Shown here piece after piece: positions 10,500-22,620 of a DNA stretch of 64,000 nt. Location of the stretch: positions 6,319,042 through 6,383,041 of the forward strand of contig CM037885.1 in NCBI GenBank assembly GCA_021292165.1, in the 5' to 3' direction. The notes under the pieces were generated by a model, which was not told the origin of the DNA, ran no database searches, and was given only the letters and a program-made list of their open reading frames with translations. The position numbers and the translations under genes are program-made. This DNA is from Shinisaurus crocodilurus (taxonomy: Eukaryota > Chordata > Lepidosauria > Squamata > Shinisauridae). Numbering within the stretch: position 1 is the stretch's first letter; every line of letters begins with the position of its first letter.

Positions 10500-12290
10500 A
10501 AGACCAATTTAAATTAGTGTATCCTGCAAAAACTCAAGTTGTTGAATTCCTTTGGTAGGCAGTTGTAGAACCATTCGTTTAAAGCATCCCGCTCTGTATG
10601 TCAATACCATGTTCCTTCATTATCTTCTCAGGGGTCAGAGTAGGACCAGGAGAAAACCTGTACAGGTAGCCTAAGCTGTACATGTTTAAGTGAAGGGAGC
10701 CTTTTAAGGCAATCGCTCAAACTTTGTTCAGACTGAGTACAGGTTTTTAGTAGAACAGTCAGCCAGTTAAAAAATGTGGGTTGGTTAATCTGCCTTAAGC
10801 AGTTAGTTGATTTTAAATTTAAATAAATTTGCGTGTGATCCAAATCTCAATAGTTGTCTTTTTGAGATATGGAACGTCAAATCAAATAGCTTACAATTTA
10901 ATAAAAACAAGCTGCCATTCATTGGTATGGTTAGCACAAAATTCTAAACCAGGATTTGTTTAGCCTCATTGTGGTTTGTTTGAATGCCTGAACTGACACC
11001 AAACAACAAATCATTGTTGTTTTTTGTCAAATTAATAGTCAACCCCCAATCTGAAGTCAGTTTGAAGCTGGTTTAAGAATCTTGGCTTGCTTTAAACCGT
11101 GGTTGGTTGTTATGTCTGATCCCAGAATCCTAGCTTATACCTGTTTTCGTTCTGTGGCCTGCCCAAGCCTCTTGCCGATCTGCAGTGGGGCAAGGCAAAA
11201 AACCCACAAACCCACAGGTAATACACCCCCATACAAACAATAAACAACCCCCCCCCCCAAAGCACCACAAACACTCGGGCAGAACAGTCCTTTATTGATG
11301 CGATGGTGTTTGGGATACCATCTGGGTACTGGCAGAAGAGGCAGAGGGAAAACAAACCAGGAGTTGGCTGAATAAGTCATGATTACTTTGCCCTTCTGCA
11401 AGACTGGCTCTGGCTTTTTCAACAAACCATGGTTAAAACCAATATTGCAATATGTGCGAACAGAGCCAGAAAAGGGCATTGTTAATATTTTCTTTCTATT
11501 CCCTATCACAGTAACATACCAGACACATGAACAAGTCTGTCTTTGACTTGAAGTCCCACCAATAAAAATTATCCGGAGTTTGCAGCCCTCATTTTCAAGA
11601 CTGGGCTGTTGTGGGAGGACTTGACAAATGAAAGTAATAAATTACAGGAGGGGAAATGGGGTGAAAGAAGAACAAAGTTTGTTAAAGTGTCATGTGACTA
11701 TGTAGGTCTCTTAGGCAAACTTCCTGATTGCATGTCTGTGTGTGTTTAAATCTTTCTCTCTCACACTCGCCCCCCCCCCCCCACAGAATATCACAGAAGG
11801 GAAACTGGTAATGCTCAGACCATCACACACAGGCAAAACATACCCCACAACCTGCCTCCAAAACCCACAAACACACGGCACCAGAAAAAACACACACACA
11901 ATGCACACAACCCCCCCCCACGCAAACACAGGTAATACAGGTAAAATATTTCTCACGCTCACCAGGCGCACGCACATGCACACAGAATATCATAGTGAAT
12001 CTTCTTAAGATAAGATGAAAAATTGTTTTGAATATCTGTGACTTGTAACCAAGAAAAAGCAAAAAGGCAGCTTGTCAGAACGTACTTGTTCTTGCCCACA
12101 AACTGGTGTCTACCCAGTTACCGTATTTTAAAATATATATTTTTAAAAAATCTATCCCACTTTTCTTCCACTAGGGGAACTCAAAGCAGCAAACAGTATA
12201 GAAATAGAAGATAATCAAGGCAATCTCAAAACATAATAAAACACGTCAATAACTAATAATACTACAATAATTTAATCAGTAGTTCAAACA
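10500..12290. other. Unassigned DNA with C-tracts, AC-rich runs and a LINE tail
   Basis: Positions 10900-11110 contain repeated AACCACGGTTTG-like words, probably a worn foldback repeat. Two C-tracts (11249-11260 and 11770-11782) sit in CA-rich sequence (11190-11290, 11770-11960), which produces Pro/His-like chance frames. Positions 12125-12290 look like a reversed LINE 3' tail ('ctatcccacttttcttcc', 'aactcaaagcagc'). Confidence 0.35.
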
Positions 12291-12306
12291 GAGTATTGGT
12301 TTAGCC

Positions 12307-12441
12307 CAGTGTTTCTCAACCTTGGGTCCCCAGATGTTTTTGGCCTACAACTCCCAGCATGCCCCAGCCAGCTATGCTGGCTGGGGCATGCTGGGAGTTG
12401 TAGGCCAAAAACATCTGGGGACCCAAGGTTGAGAAACACTG
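12307..12441. mobile_element. Foldback hAT MITE, 135 bp, perfect 8-bp duplication
   Basis: The element begins CAGTGTTTCTCAACCTTGGG and ends with the exact inverse. The two arms, each with ATGTTTTTGGCCTACAACTC, meet at 'ccagctatgctgg'. GTTTAGCC flanks it on both sides (12299-12306 and 12442-12449). The CAGTG ends and 8-bp target duplication define hAT. It is almost a perfect palindrome and would fold into a long hairpin if transcribed. Sister copies are at 23866, 24633 and 38786. Confidence 0.95.
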
Positions 12442-12498
12442 GTTTAGCCTCCACAAAGCCTCCTGGAGGAGCCAGGCCTCCACCAGAAGTCATATAGG

Positions 12499-12886
12499 CC
12501 TGGTTTGGACAAAAACAAACTATAGGTGTTTGTGAGTAGGAGTGAGCAAGTATGCTCGCTCTCACCTGCTTCTGCTTTGCTAAATTATCCAGGAACACCC
12601 TGTTCCTGCATTGTTTGCCATAATGTCTGAACCTGGAACTCTAGATTGTTGAGGGAGAAACAACCCTGAATTTTAAGCTATGGTTTGTTGTTGGCTTAAA
12701 AATCTGGATTGTTTCTCCAACAAGAGTTCTGGGCTTGGATGTCACGGTCACGGCGGGTGTTCCTGGGTTGTTTCACAAAGCAGAAGTGGTCAGCAGCGAG
12801 AACACTCACTCGCTCCTGACTACTTGCAAGCAACCCGCAGTTAACAAACTAGTAGGTTGTTTAATTGTCCGAACCGGGTCACAGTG
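12499..12886. mobile_element. Large foldback MITE (ACCYGGTTYG ends)
   Basis: The left end (ggcctggtttggaca) is inverted at the right end (gtccgaaccgggtc). Inner arms share ACACTCACTCGCTC/GAGTAGGAGTGAGCAAG-like blocks and TGGTTTGTTG/CAACAAACC words. Related copies lie at 14265-14529, 43966-44120 and 56886-57091. No coding capacity. Superfamily not determined. Confidence 0.55.
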
Positions 12887-12889
12887 ACA

Positions 12890-14262
12890 GAACCATATGG
12901 GCCTCTCTACAGAGCACATTCCAGTGGATTGATACCACAACTGAAAAGGTTGAGGGAGCAGAGCTGCTTGAGCTCCTCTGCGTGCTTTAAGGGGAAGGGA
13001 GCAAAAAGGTTACCAAAAGTGTGACTATTGTCACATGGGGTGAAATGTGTAGCTTCTTTGTACTGCTTTCTGATTGAGAAGAGTCAGTAGGGGTGCAGTT
13101 TTCTTTTCTTTTTTTCCTTGTCCAGATGTATCGTGAGGGGTTGGGAGAGAGAGCTTGCCTTCCATGGAAGGCTTGCTTTAGACTTTGAGAAGAGTTGAGT
13201 TACACGCGCACGTGGGCACACACACCCTGTATTGGTTGAGAATCTTCAGTAGTGTGGATGAAGCTCTACAGTAGGATCAGCAACCAGTGGTTCCTGGGCC
13301 AAATCTGGATCCCTTAACATACCCAGTTGTCAACCCAGAGACAAAGAGATGTAGAGGAACTAGCAAATATGGCAAATGGGCTTCATGGTATATCTGTGAG
13401 AAAGAGGTTGTTCAGGATCTCTGGAAGAGAGAAATCCCAGGTAATCTGAAATTCTGCTGTTTGTTTTAACTCGTTGGTTTAAAATAGAATGTTGCAATAT
13501 ACATTCCATGTTAGTGTTGCTACCCCTGTTTTGCGATTTCCTTCACGGGCCATAAAAAAGCATAGTTGTTTTTAAATAGTTTATTTTTCTTTTCTGGCAA
13601 AAACCCTACTTCAACATATAGCATTTTGCAATTAAACGTTCTACCCCAGTTGATTGATACCAAACGAAATAGCCCCTTCAGTAATGGAGAATATAATACA
13701 TGCTATACTACCAACTGTCAACCAATGATAGGACTGTTTGTATATAGTAAACTGACCTGGCTAAAACCTGCCAATGCAATTAGATGTCTACAGCTGCAGT
13801 TACAAGTTCCATTGCTGGGAATTAATATAAATGTTTTCGACGAGATCCTCCACCCTCCAGTTTTCAACTTGAAAAACAGTAAAGGCAGCCAGAGCCAAGT
13901 TAAGAAGTGAAGGAGTTGGGTAAAGCACTATAAAAATCGCCTCCCTGGCACTCCTCCTACTGCTGGCTTCAAATGCAAATGTACTCCTCATGTTTTGTTT
14001 TGTTTAAAATCCTATTACTTTTGCTTTTAGTTGTGTAGGAAAGTTGCAGTATAGTTACCCTCGTGGTTTGGTAGGACTTCACCTTAATCCAGACTCAGTT
14101 AAACTAGAGTACTTGTATCTTAGTCTTTTATCCTGCTCAAATCAGTGGGGGTCTGAGCTGGCTTTTAAGCAAGAATAACACTGAGCTGTTAAGTGTTCTC
14201 TGACTGTCAGCCTAAGTTGCCCAAACACCCTTAACAAATATCTGTACTCTGAACAGACACTG
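12890..14262. other. Unassigned DNA, including a possible conserved non-coding element
   Basis: No repeat is recognised in 13000-14262. The segment 13570-13990 is low in CpG, repeat-free in appearance and contains TGATTGAT (13651-13658, PBX/HOX-like) and the octamer ATGCAAAT (13973-13980). That composition resembles developmental enhancers, but only comparison between species could show it. Confidence 0.25.
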
Positions 14263-14264
14263 GG

Positions 14265-14529
14265 CCTGTTCACACAAACAGCCCACGGGCTGTGGCGCAT
14301 GCTGGCAGACATTTTGAATATTCAAGCTGTGACTTGGCATATCATCTGAACCTGGGGACCGTGGGTTATGCGAGGGTTAAACAACCCTTAAACAAAGGTT
14401 TCTTTAACCCTCGCATAACCTGGGTTCAGATGACATGACAGGCTGCAGCTTGAATATTCAAAAAATACCATGGCTCATTGTGACTTAAGCAAGCCACAGT
14501 GGGCAGCAGTGATTGTGCAAACTGGGTCA
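14265..14529. mobile_element. Foldback MITE (ACCYGGTTYG family)
   Basis: Two arms mirror each other: 'cagacattttgaatattcaagctg' in parts on the left, CAGCTTGAATATTCAAAAAA on the right, and GGGTTATGCGAGGGTTAAA against TTTAACCCTCGCATAACC in the centre (14362-14419). The right end GCAAACTGGGTC matches the ends at 12870, 44110 and 57080. Confidence 0.65.
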
Positions 14530-15365
14530 TCATGTGTCCTATATCACCTAAGAAATGTAGTCAGATTCCCTTGTGTTTCCTGGGTTGATGAGAGAGGGCT
14601 GTTTTTCCTGTAGCCCGCTCAAGGGACACAGGAGAATAGAAGTACATCTGATCTGATACGTTTCTATACTCTGGAGTTGAAGAAAGGAAAAAGAAATCCC
14701 TCCCCAGTAAGCAGAACACAAGAGATTCCAGGACACACTGACAAATAAACCTGCATTAGTCTTGTTCTTCTGCGGTCCTTCGCAACTTGAGCAAGGGAAT
14801 AGAGGCCCCAACTCCTAAAGCGGGGTTCCTTGCACACACTGTGGGATGTGTAGAAATAGTAACGTTTACTATTTCCATCCTGCTTGCTTAGTAGGTTTTG
14901 GGTTGTATCCTTACATTTTTATCTGAATTTGATTGTGGTTCAGGCCATCTGACCTCCAGGGCTCCCATTCCATTGCCATTCCATCAAATGCAGAGATGCC
15001 ACCGAAAGAAACAAAATGCTGCTTTTGAAATGTTTCCCTCCCCATCCTTCGCCACCCATGTTGACAAATTTTGAATTTCATCATGTGTGTGCACATCCAC
15101 AAATGAATAACTGTGGGATAATTTACTCTCAGGCCTTAGGGTAATTGAGGAGGGTAAGGGTATACTTTGAATGCAATTAAATCGAAACTTAATAAACTTG
15201 TTACATTTGGGACTCTTCTCTCTCAGGGATTTTCTTAACTATGTGTCAATGAATCCTGTTGGGACCACTTTGTAGTCGTTGCACTGGAAGGTAGAATTCA
15301 ATCCACCAAGGTTCATAATAATAGTTTCTCGGATGAAGTTCCAGTATTTAAAAACAAGAGGAGCT
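14530..15365. other. Unassigned non-coding DNA
   Basis: Nothing recognisable apart from a small inverted repeat at 14858-14874 (aaatagtaacgtttactatt). Confidence 0.35.
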
Positions 15366-15369
15366 GGTA

Positions 15370-15540
15370 TATATGTTTGAAACAACAAAGACTCTTGTGG
15401 CACCTTAAAGTCTTAACAAATTTATTCTGGCATAAGCTTCTGTGGAGACTGTTAGGTTATCCCAGAATAAATTTGTTTGTCTTTAAGGTGCCACAAGACC
15501 CTTTGTTGTCTTTGCTGCAACAGACTAACACGGCTACCCC
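15370..15540. repeat. Foldback repeat with 'acaaagactcttgtggcacc' arms
   Basis: The left arm (15380-15440) carries CTTGTGGCACCTTAAAG and AACAAATTTATTCTGG. The right arm (15455-15520) carries their inverses and then CAACAGACTAACACGGCTAC. I recognise this as a widespread reptile repeat end, but I cannot name the family. Confidence 0.5.
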
Positions 15541-15544
15541 TCTG

Positions 15545-16298
15545 GGAGGAATGAATGAATACACACACACACTGTGGCCAGACTGCAGATCTCTTAACAC
15601 CCCCCACTTATTGTTCCTTTATTTGAGCAATATTTTATGTCACCTGCCTCATCTGTTAGCCATCTATAGTACAGTTAGCTTTTAAAATGGGCTGCATTTT
15701 ATTCCCCCCCCCCCTTTCATCCTTTTTGCAATTGAATCCCAGCAGCTAGTGCTTTCTTGATATTCCTTTCAGAAGCTGGGGACTGCTCACCAATTTAGCA
15801 CTTTGTGTCTTTTTGATGGTTGAACACAGCTGCCTTCTGTACATATCGCCGCTTGCAATATACCTTCTTTGCAGTCTTTCCCTCAAAGACCTTTGTACCT
15901 TGACCTACTGTCTGTCATAGCTCCTGCACCTATTCTATTAAAACGGGGGGGAAAACGAGCACAGAGCAAGACTGCTAATGCTATCACTGAGCAGCGGCGA
16001 TTGCCACACATCCCCATCCCATAATAGGTCTTGCTCGGGGAGGGTGTTTTTAAAAACCTGGATGTTAATAGTTCTCTGCATGTAATACTAAGGCGGTGTA
16101 ATTGTAAAATATATTTGTTAGAAATGTGAAGCACAGGATAGTGAATATATTGCATCGGCCCATTCTCTTTACTGCTTTCCATTGAAGTGCTATGCCACCA
16201 CACTGTGCATGCCACCCTTCCTCCAAGGAGTGCAGGATACTAAGGTTATCCTATTCTATCACCCTAACTACCCTGTATGGGCTGAGAGACAGGAACTT
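15545..16298. other. Unassigned non-coding DNA
   Basis: Contains a C-tract at 15705-15714 and no recognisable gene or element. Confidence 0.35.
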
Positions 16299-16306
16299 GC
16301 CTAGGC

Positions 16307-17222
16307 CAGTGATGGCGAACCTACGGCATGGGTGCCACAGCTGGCACGCAGGGACCTCTCTGTGGGCACTCGAGCCATTGGTCACCAGATCGCGAAAAGA
16401 CCGTCCCCTTCTGCAAAACACTAATCTTGTTCTTTCTCACAGTGTGGAACAGAATGATTTTATTCTAGAATTCCTGTTACAGAATTCTTTTCTACATTGT
16501 TATCACATTTAAAAGATTTTGAAGAATGATGCACAGAGCATGGCTTGGATGTAAAGCCCTAACAGTTGACCTGAGTGCTGCATGTGTTGCTCACAAACTA
16601 ACGGAGTATGAGCCAAGGTTTGACAAATTATCAGCATGCATGCAATAGCAAAAATCACATTAATTGTGCAAAAGCATGCCTAATGCAAACTTTTACCTAA
16701 TGCAGTGTTTGCAGTCCAAGATATAAAGTGTTTAAAATGTGTTAAGCACGTTTAGTTTTCTTGTTTATCTTGCTCATCCTAGTACAGGTTGACTTTTACT
16801 TTTACTAATCCGACACCTGTAGAAGCAGGGAAAGGACCCGGAGTAAAGCTTGCCCCATACAATTTCAGTCTGGCATATAATCATATTACAAGTTGAGAAT
16901 CCCTTATCCAAAACTACATGTGCCTAATTATTTAAAAAGTTTGTATAAATTCCCTTCAGGCTATGTGTACAATGTAGTACTATAATAATTTTTTGAGTTG
17001 ATTTTTTTTTTCCAACAGAAAACTGTATCATTTAAAGCTCTGTTATTGTGTTTTTCTTTAAAGACAAAAGATGTTAATTAGTTCAGACAACTGTATGAGT
17101 TGTTTTTCTAAAACTAAAACCTCGGTATTCAGGTTTAATTGCAGTGTTGGCACTTTGAAATAAATTAGTTGGTTTTGTGTTGCAGTTTGGGCACTCGGGC
17201 TCAAAAAGGCTCGCCATCACTG
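16307..17222 (-). mobile_element. Non-autonomous hAT (OC1-like), 916 bp, copy 1
   Basis: Left end CAGTGATGGCGAACC and right end GGCTCGCCATCACTG are inverted repeats. GCCTAGGC flanks it at 16299-16306 and 17223-17230, a perfect 8-bp duplication. No transposase frame is present. A second copy lies at 58415-59340 in inverse orientation and differs by only a few percent by eye. From memory, the end 'cagtgatggcgaacc...gagcccgagtgccc' resembles OposCharlie1/OC1, a hAT family reported as horizontally transferred among tetrapods. Strand is given relative to copy 2. Confidence 0.9.
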
Positions 17223-17409
17223 GCCTAGGCCATCCATTGAGCTTCATGAATGTGTCAAGGATTTAAACTTCAGCCCCCCACCCCACCCCCAGTCACCTGG
17301 CACTTCTTCAAGGCAGCCCAGTGCATTCATAACTGCATTTGAGCCCACATCCCCGGGCCTGAGCCCAGCATCTCTATAACTGGACCACCGCTCTGGTTCA
17401 TTATCGGCA

Positions 17410-18440
17410 ACCATGAAAACTACTTATTTATTAAAAGTGTTTATACCCTGCCTCTCCATTTAAAAAACAAAAGCAAACTCCTAGTGGCTCACAACATCAA
17501 CATTTAAAATACTCGGCCAACAAAAAGCATACTAAAAATTAGTAAGCAGTTAAGAGAGATAAGGGTAACAGGAAAAATTGTCGAAATTCTAGGAGTATGG
17601 AAGCAATCAACAATTTGACATGCCAAATAACTGTCAAAATTAAAAGGTCTTCATGCGACAGTGGAAAACCATAAGAGGGGGAGCAAGGTGTGCCTCTTTA
17701 GGCAGGGCGTTCCACAGCTAGGTGCAGCCACAGAGAAAGCCCTTTCCCACATCCCAGCCAACCACAACTCAGATGTGGGATATGGAGGAGAGCCTTTCTT
17801 AATGAGTGCGCAGGCGTACATGGGAAGAGGCAATACTTTGGTTATCCTGATCCTAAGGTGTTTAAGGCTCTAAAGGGCATGACTAGAAAGTTGAATTGGG
17901 CCCAGAAATAGACTGGAAGCCAATGAAGCTTTTGTGAAAAGGGGAGTCACATTCTCCTGTTAAATGGCTTTGGTCAGATTCCAGCTGCTGCATTCTGAAC
18001 CAGCTGAATTTTCTGGAGCCCTTCAAAGGCACCCCTACGTAGAGCAAATTGCAGTCAGTCATCCAATCTCAGTGTAACTAAGGCATCTGCCGTGGCCAGA
18101 TTTGTTTTATCTAGGAATGGATGCAGATGGTGTACCAGCCTAAACTGGGCAAAAGCACTTCTGACTGCTGCCATCACATGGACATCCAGGAACAAATTTC
18201 GGATCCAGGAGTACCTCCAGATTGAGTCTTCAAAGGAAGTGCAGTACTATCCAATTCCCATTCCCAGATTGGAAGTTCTACTAACCAGGACCACCTTTGT
18301 CTTTTCTGAATTATTTGCCCCATCCAGTCCATTAATGACCTCAAGCATTGATTCAGGACCTTGACAGCCTCCCTAGAATGTGATGGAAAGGAGAGATAGG
18401 ATTGGGTGTCATACTAGTGAAGTTACACATTACTAGTAGC
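17410..18440 (-). mobile_element. L2 LINE, 3' third, degraded
   Basis: Read on the minus strand this contains the region after the YADD box through the 3' UTR. Words include GAAAAGACAAAGGTGGTCCT, CATTGGCTTCCAGTC and CTGTGGAACGCCCTGCC. It is parallel in order to the L2 copy at 48745-50150 but with many stops. It ends at 17415 in an 'aataaataagtag'-type tail. It lies on the other strand from the L2 at 8060. Confidence 0.65.
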
Positions 18441-19038
18441 AATTGTCTGTAATGTGGGGGCTGATAAATGTAGCAGGATTCTAAAGTTGGGGCATGTACT
18501 ATGCCTATAGAAATTCTTGTTTTCTCTTGGGCATCAGCCATACCACACTGTGACATTGGTGTACTATGCACCATGGGAGGGGATTATGATCCTGGTGCGT
18601 GTGCTACATATTGATGTTAATTTCAGCCACAGAATTGTCCAGTGGAACAAGATGTATAAATGGAAAAATGTGCACCAAGATTGGGGACTAGCCATATAAC
18701 CAGTAACAACTTTGCCCTGTACTTCCTCTCCCCGCCCTCCAGGAACCTCCATATCGGAACCATCCCAGGCTGATTTTGTGACATGGTTAAGTACACCTTT
18801 GCCAACTTTTTCAAGTAGTCTGCTGTTATGCAGCTGTAACCTTCTCTGCTAGAGTAAAAACCCTCCAGTGCAGTTAAGGCACTAAAGTTTAGCGACTAAA
18901 CAAAGAATGTTAATACTTTCCTGTTTGGCTCAAATAAGAGTCTTGGGAGAACTACCACATTTTGTTACAGAATTCTCTTGCGATGTTGGGGCATGACAAT
19001 TACTTTCTTTAAGAATTACTTAGTTTTCCATCTACAGC
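18441..19038. other. Unassigned non-coding DNA
   Basis: No repeat or gene is recognised. Confidence 0.3.
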
Positions 19039-19040
19039 AG

Positions 19041-19172
19041 GGATGGGTGACATGTGGCCCATCAGATGTTGGACTGCAACTCCCATAATCCCTCATCATT
19101 GGCTATGCTGGCTAAGGCTGACAGGAGTTGCAGTCCACCAACATTTAGAGAGCCACACATTCTCCACCCTTG
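19041..19172. mobile_element. Foldback hAT-type MITE
   Basis: The left end CAGGGATGGGTGACATGTGG and the approximate inverse at the right (CCACACATTCTCCACCCTTG) enclose arms with TTGGACTGCAACTCCCAT and CAGGAGTTGCAGTCCACCAA. Its build matches the copy at 36634, which has a near-perfect 8-bp duplication. Confidence 0.6.
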
Positions 19173-19174
19173 AT

Positions 19175-21095
19175 GAGCATGAGAATAACATTTCCTTTCT
19201 TCAAAATGAATAAAGCCATACTAGAGAACTGCAACAGTGAACCGGATAAAGATATCTAAAGTAAACTTCTATAGAAAGAGCTTGAAAGGTGGCCTGTGGG
19301 CTGAATGCAGCCCATAAAGTTTTCCTGCCCGACCCTGGTTGGTCCTAGCAAGTTATTTAAAAGAAGAAGACGCTGTAGGCGCTGCTGACTATTTATTGGG
19401 TAATTGGGTGCTCTATGTGTTTCAAGCTGTTGCTTTTCCTTAGGGGCAGAATCAAAGCTCAAAAAAGCTTCAGTCCCAAACTTTGTAAGAAACAGAGGAA
19501 ATCCTTGTGACAAATCTGTGATCTTCCCCAAAAAGTGCCTTCTATAAAGCTTAAAGTGAAAGGCTTTGGGCCTCTTTAAATCCTTTGATGCTTTAAATCC
19601 TTTGATGAGTTTTCAATACAAAGTGCAATACAGATACAAAAAACAATACAAGGATTGTACATCTCCAAGGAGGTACATGAAAAACTACTGCAGAACAGAA
19701 AGCCTCAAGAGTTTTTCCCTGCTCCAGTCTGCTTGATCTTGCACCAGATGGCTGCCTCTAGTCTACCCATTAACAGTGGGTGCCTGACTGTTGGATGAGG
19801 AGGCCAAAGGCAATCAGATGTAGGGCTGACAACTTCATTCCCTTGTGTCTCGTTGGCGCACCTTAAAGCAAGCCAGTTGAATGAGCTCAGGGTGAATTTT
19901 GACATCACAATGGCCAAATAGTACATGTCCATCTGTTCAGATAGTCTGGTGTCCCCAGAATGCCAGGTGAAGACTAATTTACACAGTCAATGCTGGCAAA
20001 GTTATCTAAAGATGTTTTCGCTAAATCCAATTCAACTTACGACAACTCCCTGTCCACTATCACTGTTTTTCCCATCGTGTCTTCAGGCTATCCACTCTTC
20101 GCAAGAAGCAGACTGTGGGCCATCTCTTTCCAAAATAATTTTATGTCCGTTTTTAAAAGTATTTTCTGTCTCAGCATATTTTCTCTTTCGTTTCCTCCAC
20201 CCACCCATCCAACAACACACCTCCCTTTCTTCATTAGTGGTTCCCTGACTTTGTTTCCAGAAAAATATCTGGAGGGAACGTAAACATACCATACACACTC
20301 TTTCAATTCTATATTTACTGCTTTTGTATCCTAAAATCTAATGCCGCAATCCCTGTGCTAAAGAGTAATCTGGAGCATACTTCTGAGATATACATAAGTG
20401 TAGACATTTAGGTCCCATAACTCTTTTTAGTTTTCTTTATGCACTCCTAAAAAATTGCAGCAGCCCCTACAAAACCTGTTCACTTCAACTTTGGGCTTGG
20501 TGCCTTATTTGGACACCTGAGTTGCTCTTTGGATTGTTGATTTCAACCTGGTACATCTGATGTACCCCCCTTCTCTATGGCAGGATCTAGCAACTTGCAC
20601 AGGACATCTACAGATAAAATCTTGATTTTGTGCTAACTTTGTAGACTGGCCACATAGCTGATGTTAGAACAGTCTGCAACAAGCCACCCTCAGGGGGAGA
20701 CATTATGTAGTAGAGAAGCAATATGGAGGGTGCTTGATCCTTCTCCCACCCATTGCTTTTCTCTAAATCTCACTCCGCTGCTTTTTCCTTGTTGGGGTTT
20801 CAGGCCCATGTTTATCTTGCAAGCAAGGATCTCAAACCACAAGGGAAACAGAAAATAGCTGGGCATTTCAAGGGGAAAGCAATAGGCAAAGGGTTAATCA
20901 TATACTCATGCTTGCAAATCATCTGCTCAAGGATGTGTTTTTTGGGGGGAATGGTGAAGTGGTCATCGGGTTAATATTACATGTGGTTGCAGTGTAATGT
21001 GTAGTTTGGTCCTAAGAAATACAGTTCCTTTGTTAATCTTCCTACTCTGATCTGGGCTATTTATCAGCTAACTAAAGCCAATGGACTCCCACAGC
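19175..21095. other. Unassigned non-coding DNA
   Basis: No clear element. A short tandem 'tttaaatcctttgatg' duplication lies at 19575-19610. The frames at 19925-20306 are overlapping chance frames on both strands. Confidence 0.3.
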
Positions 21096-21097
21096 GC

Positions 21098-21183
21098 AAT
21101 CCCATACATGTCTACTCAAACTCAGTCTCATTGGGTTCAATGGGGCTTACTCCCAGGAAAGTGGGTATAGAATTGCAGCCCTA
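21098..21183. repeat. Short palindromic repeat (CCATTGA/TCAATGG family)
   Basis: Better preserved relative of the block at 1877: AGCGCAATCCCATACATG at the left, CATTGGGTTCAATG in the middle and 'agaattgcagccct' at the right. Confidence 0.6.
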
Positions 21184-21277
21184 GTCTCCTCAGATCTGCA
21201 TCCCAAATCACTAAGGAGATCGATCTCCCAGCTTCACTATAGCGGTCCGTTATTTGTTGTCATGGGCTTGGTTCACA

Positions 21278-21439
21278 TTTATTTATTTATTTATTTATTA
21301 TATTTATACCCCACCTTTTTTCCTACAAGGAACCCAGGCAGCTTACATAATCCTCCTCCTCCTCCTCCATTTTATCCTCACAACAACCCTGTGAGGTGGG
21401 TTAGGCTGAGAGTCAGTGACTGGCCCAAAATCACCCAGG
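21278..21439 (-). mobile_element. tRNA-headed SINE, body only
   Basis: The minus strand carries the SINE body: 'agtcactgactctcagcctaaccc' in parts, CACAGGGTTGTTGTGAGGAT, AAAATGGAGGAGG and GGTGGGGTATAAATATAATA, with an ATAAA repeat tail (21278-21300). The tRNA-derived head is missing. Confidence 0.8.
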
Positions 21440-22620
21440 TTTCTTTTTAAAAAACCATGGGTGGTTGTGAACATGGCAGTATGCTAGTGCACGCTGCCTG
21501 ATCACTCCCACTGCCATGTTTGCTGTGACATGTATACCAGGAACTCTGGCTTGTCACTCCCCCAAGAAGCCGGAGTTAGAACTCTCCTTAAGACCCTGAG
21601 TCATGGCAAGCGTACATAGGAGCAAGGGTTACTGCAGAGGATATATATAGGAGCTAGACACGGGCCGGCGGTCAGGGGGGACTAAAGAAGCATTGCAGGG
21701 AGGGAATAGCAACTGAGCCAAAGAAGTTGGGTTGGGTTGAGAAGCTCGAACTCCCTTGAATTTACACTGGCAAAATGCGAGAATGCAATTTGCTACTAGT
21801 ATACTCTCTGCCAAAATTTCAGCAGTTGGGTGAAAGAGACTGTATGAAAAGACCTTGCTGCCTCTTGCCATTCATGGGAATCGAGGCCTTCAGTTTTCCT
21901 GAACCAATCAACCTGGCAACTTTTTACTAGCTTAGAATTCACATAAAATAATTTACAACTAAAGCATTTTAAGGCTTCTGCCAAGGCTGTTTTTTAAAAT
22001 AACTTTTTAAAGAAGAGAACAATCTCCGAATAGCGTGTAGTGCAGGCAAGCGTGACAGCGTGTCTGGTTTACAGAGATGGAGGTAATATTTGTCGGTAAT
22101 ATAGCAAAATGCAAAGAACACCGTGGTCTCCATCTCTTCCCCCCCCCCCCCCGCCCCACAATCCCTTGAAAAGGGAACACTTTGCCTCCCATTGTACTCC
22201 TCCTGCTGTGGTTGAGGGAATGCAAGTCTGGAAATGATTTCAAGCAAAATGTTCGAAGTAAAGATACAGCATGTTTGTGGGGAGGGGGAGAGGAAAGGGA
22301 GAGCAGAGGTAGAGGGCGACTGGGCATGGAGTTCTGTTGTGAAAGGGAAGGCTCTTGACCTAGAAGTAAGACTTTTCAGCCACCACCAATGGTCACAGCA
22401 GCATCAGCCTGACCAGAACTGGAAACCTTCCAAACATCATCGCTTAGCCATTGTTTCCTTTTAAACTTTAGATGGCAAGTTCCCAGTTTTCTAAATTCAG
22501 TTTTGCTCTTTTATGAGATGCAAATGCCCCTTCAAATTTTTTCAGGACAATTGTTGCTCCTATAAGTCACATTTTCTGTTCTTTCAACGGCTCCCTCAAC
22601 TTTTAATAAATAAGAATGTT
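21440..22620. other. Unassigned non-coding DNA
   Basis: Contains a C-tract at 22140-22152. No element or gene is recognised. Confidence 0.3.

Noticed and set aside
12284..12598. Frames with Pro/Ser-rich peptides over the hAT MITEs (also at 24614, 24627, 25252, 38611)
   Set aside because: They are translations of the foldback MITE arms in either direction, which explains why similar peptides recur.
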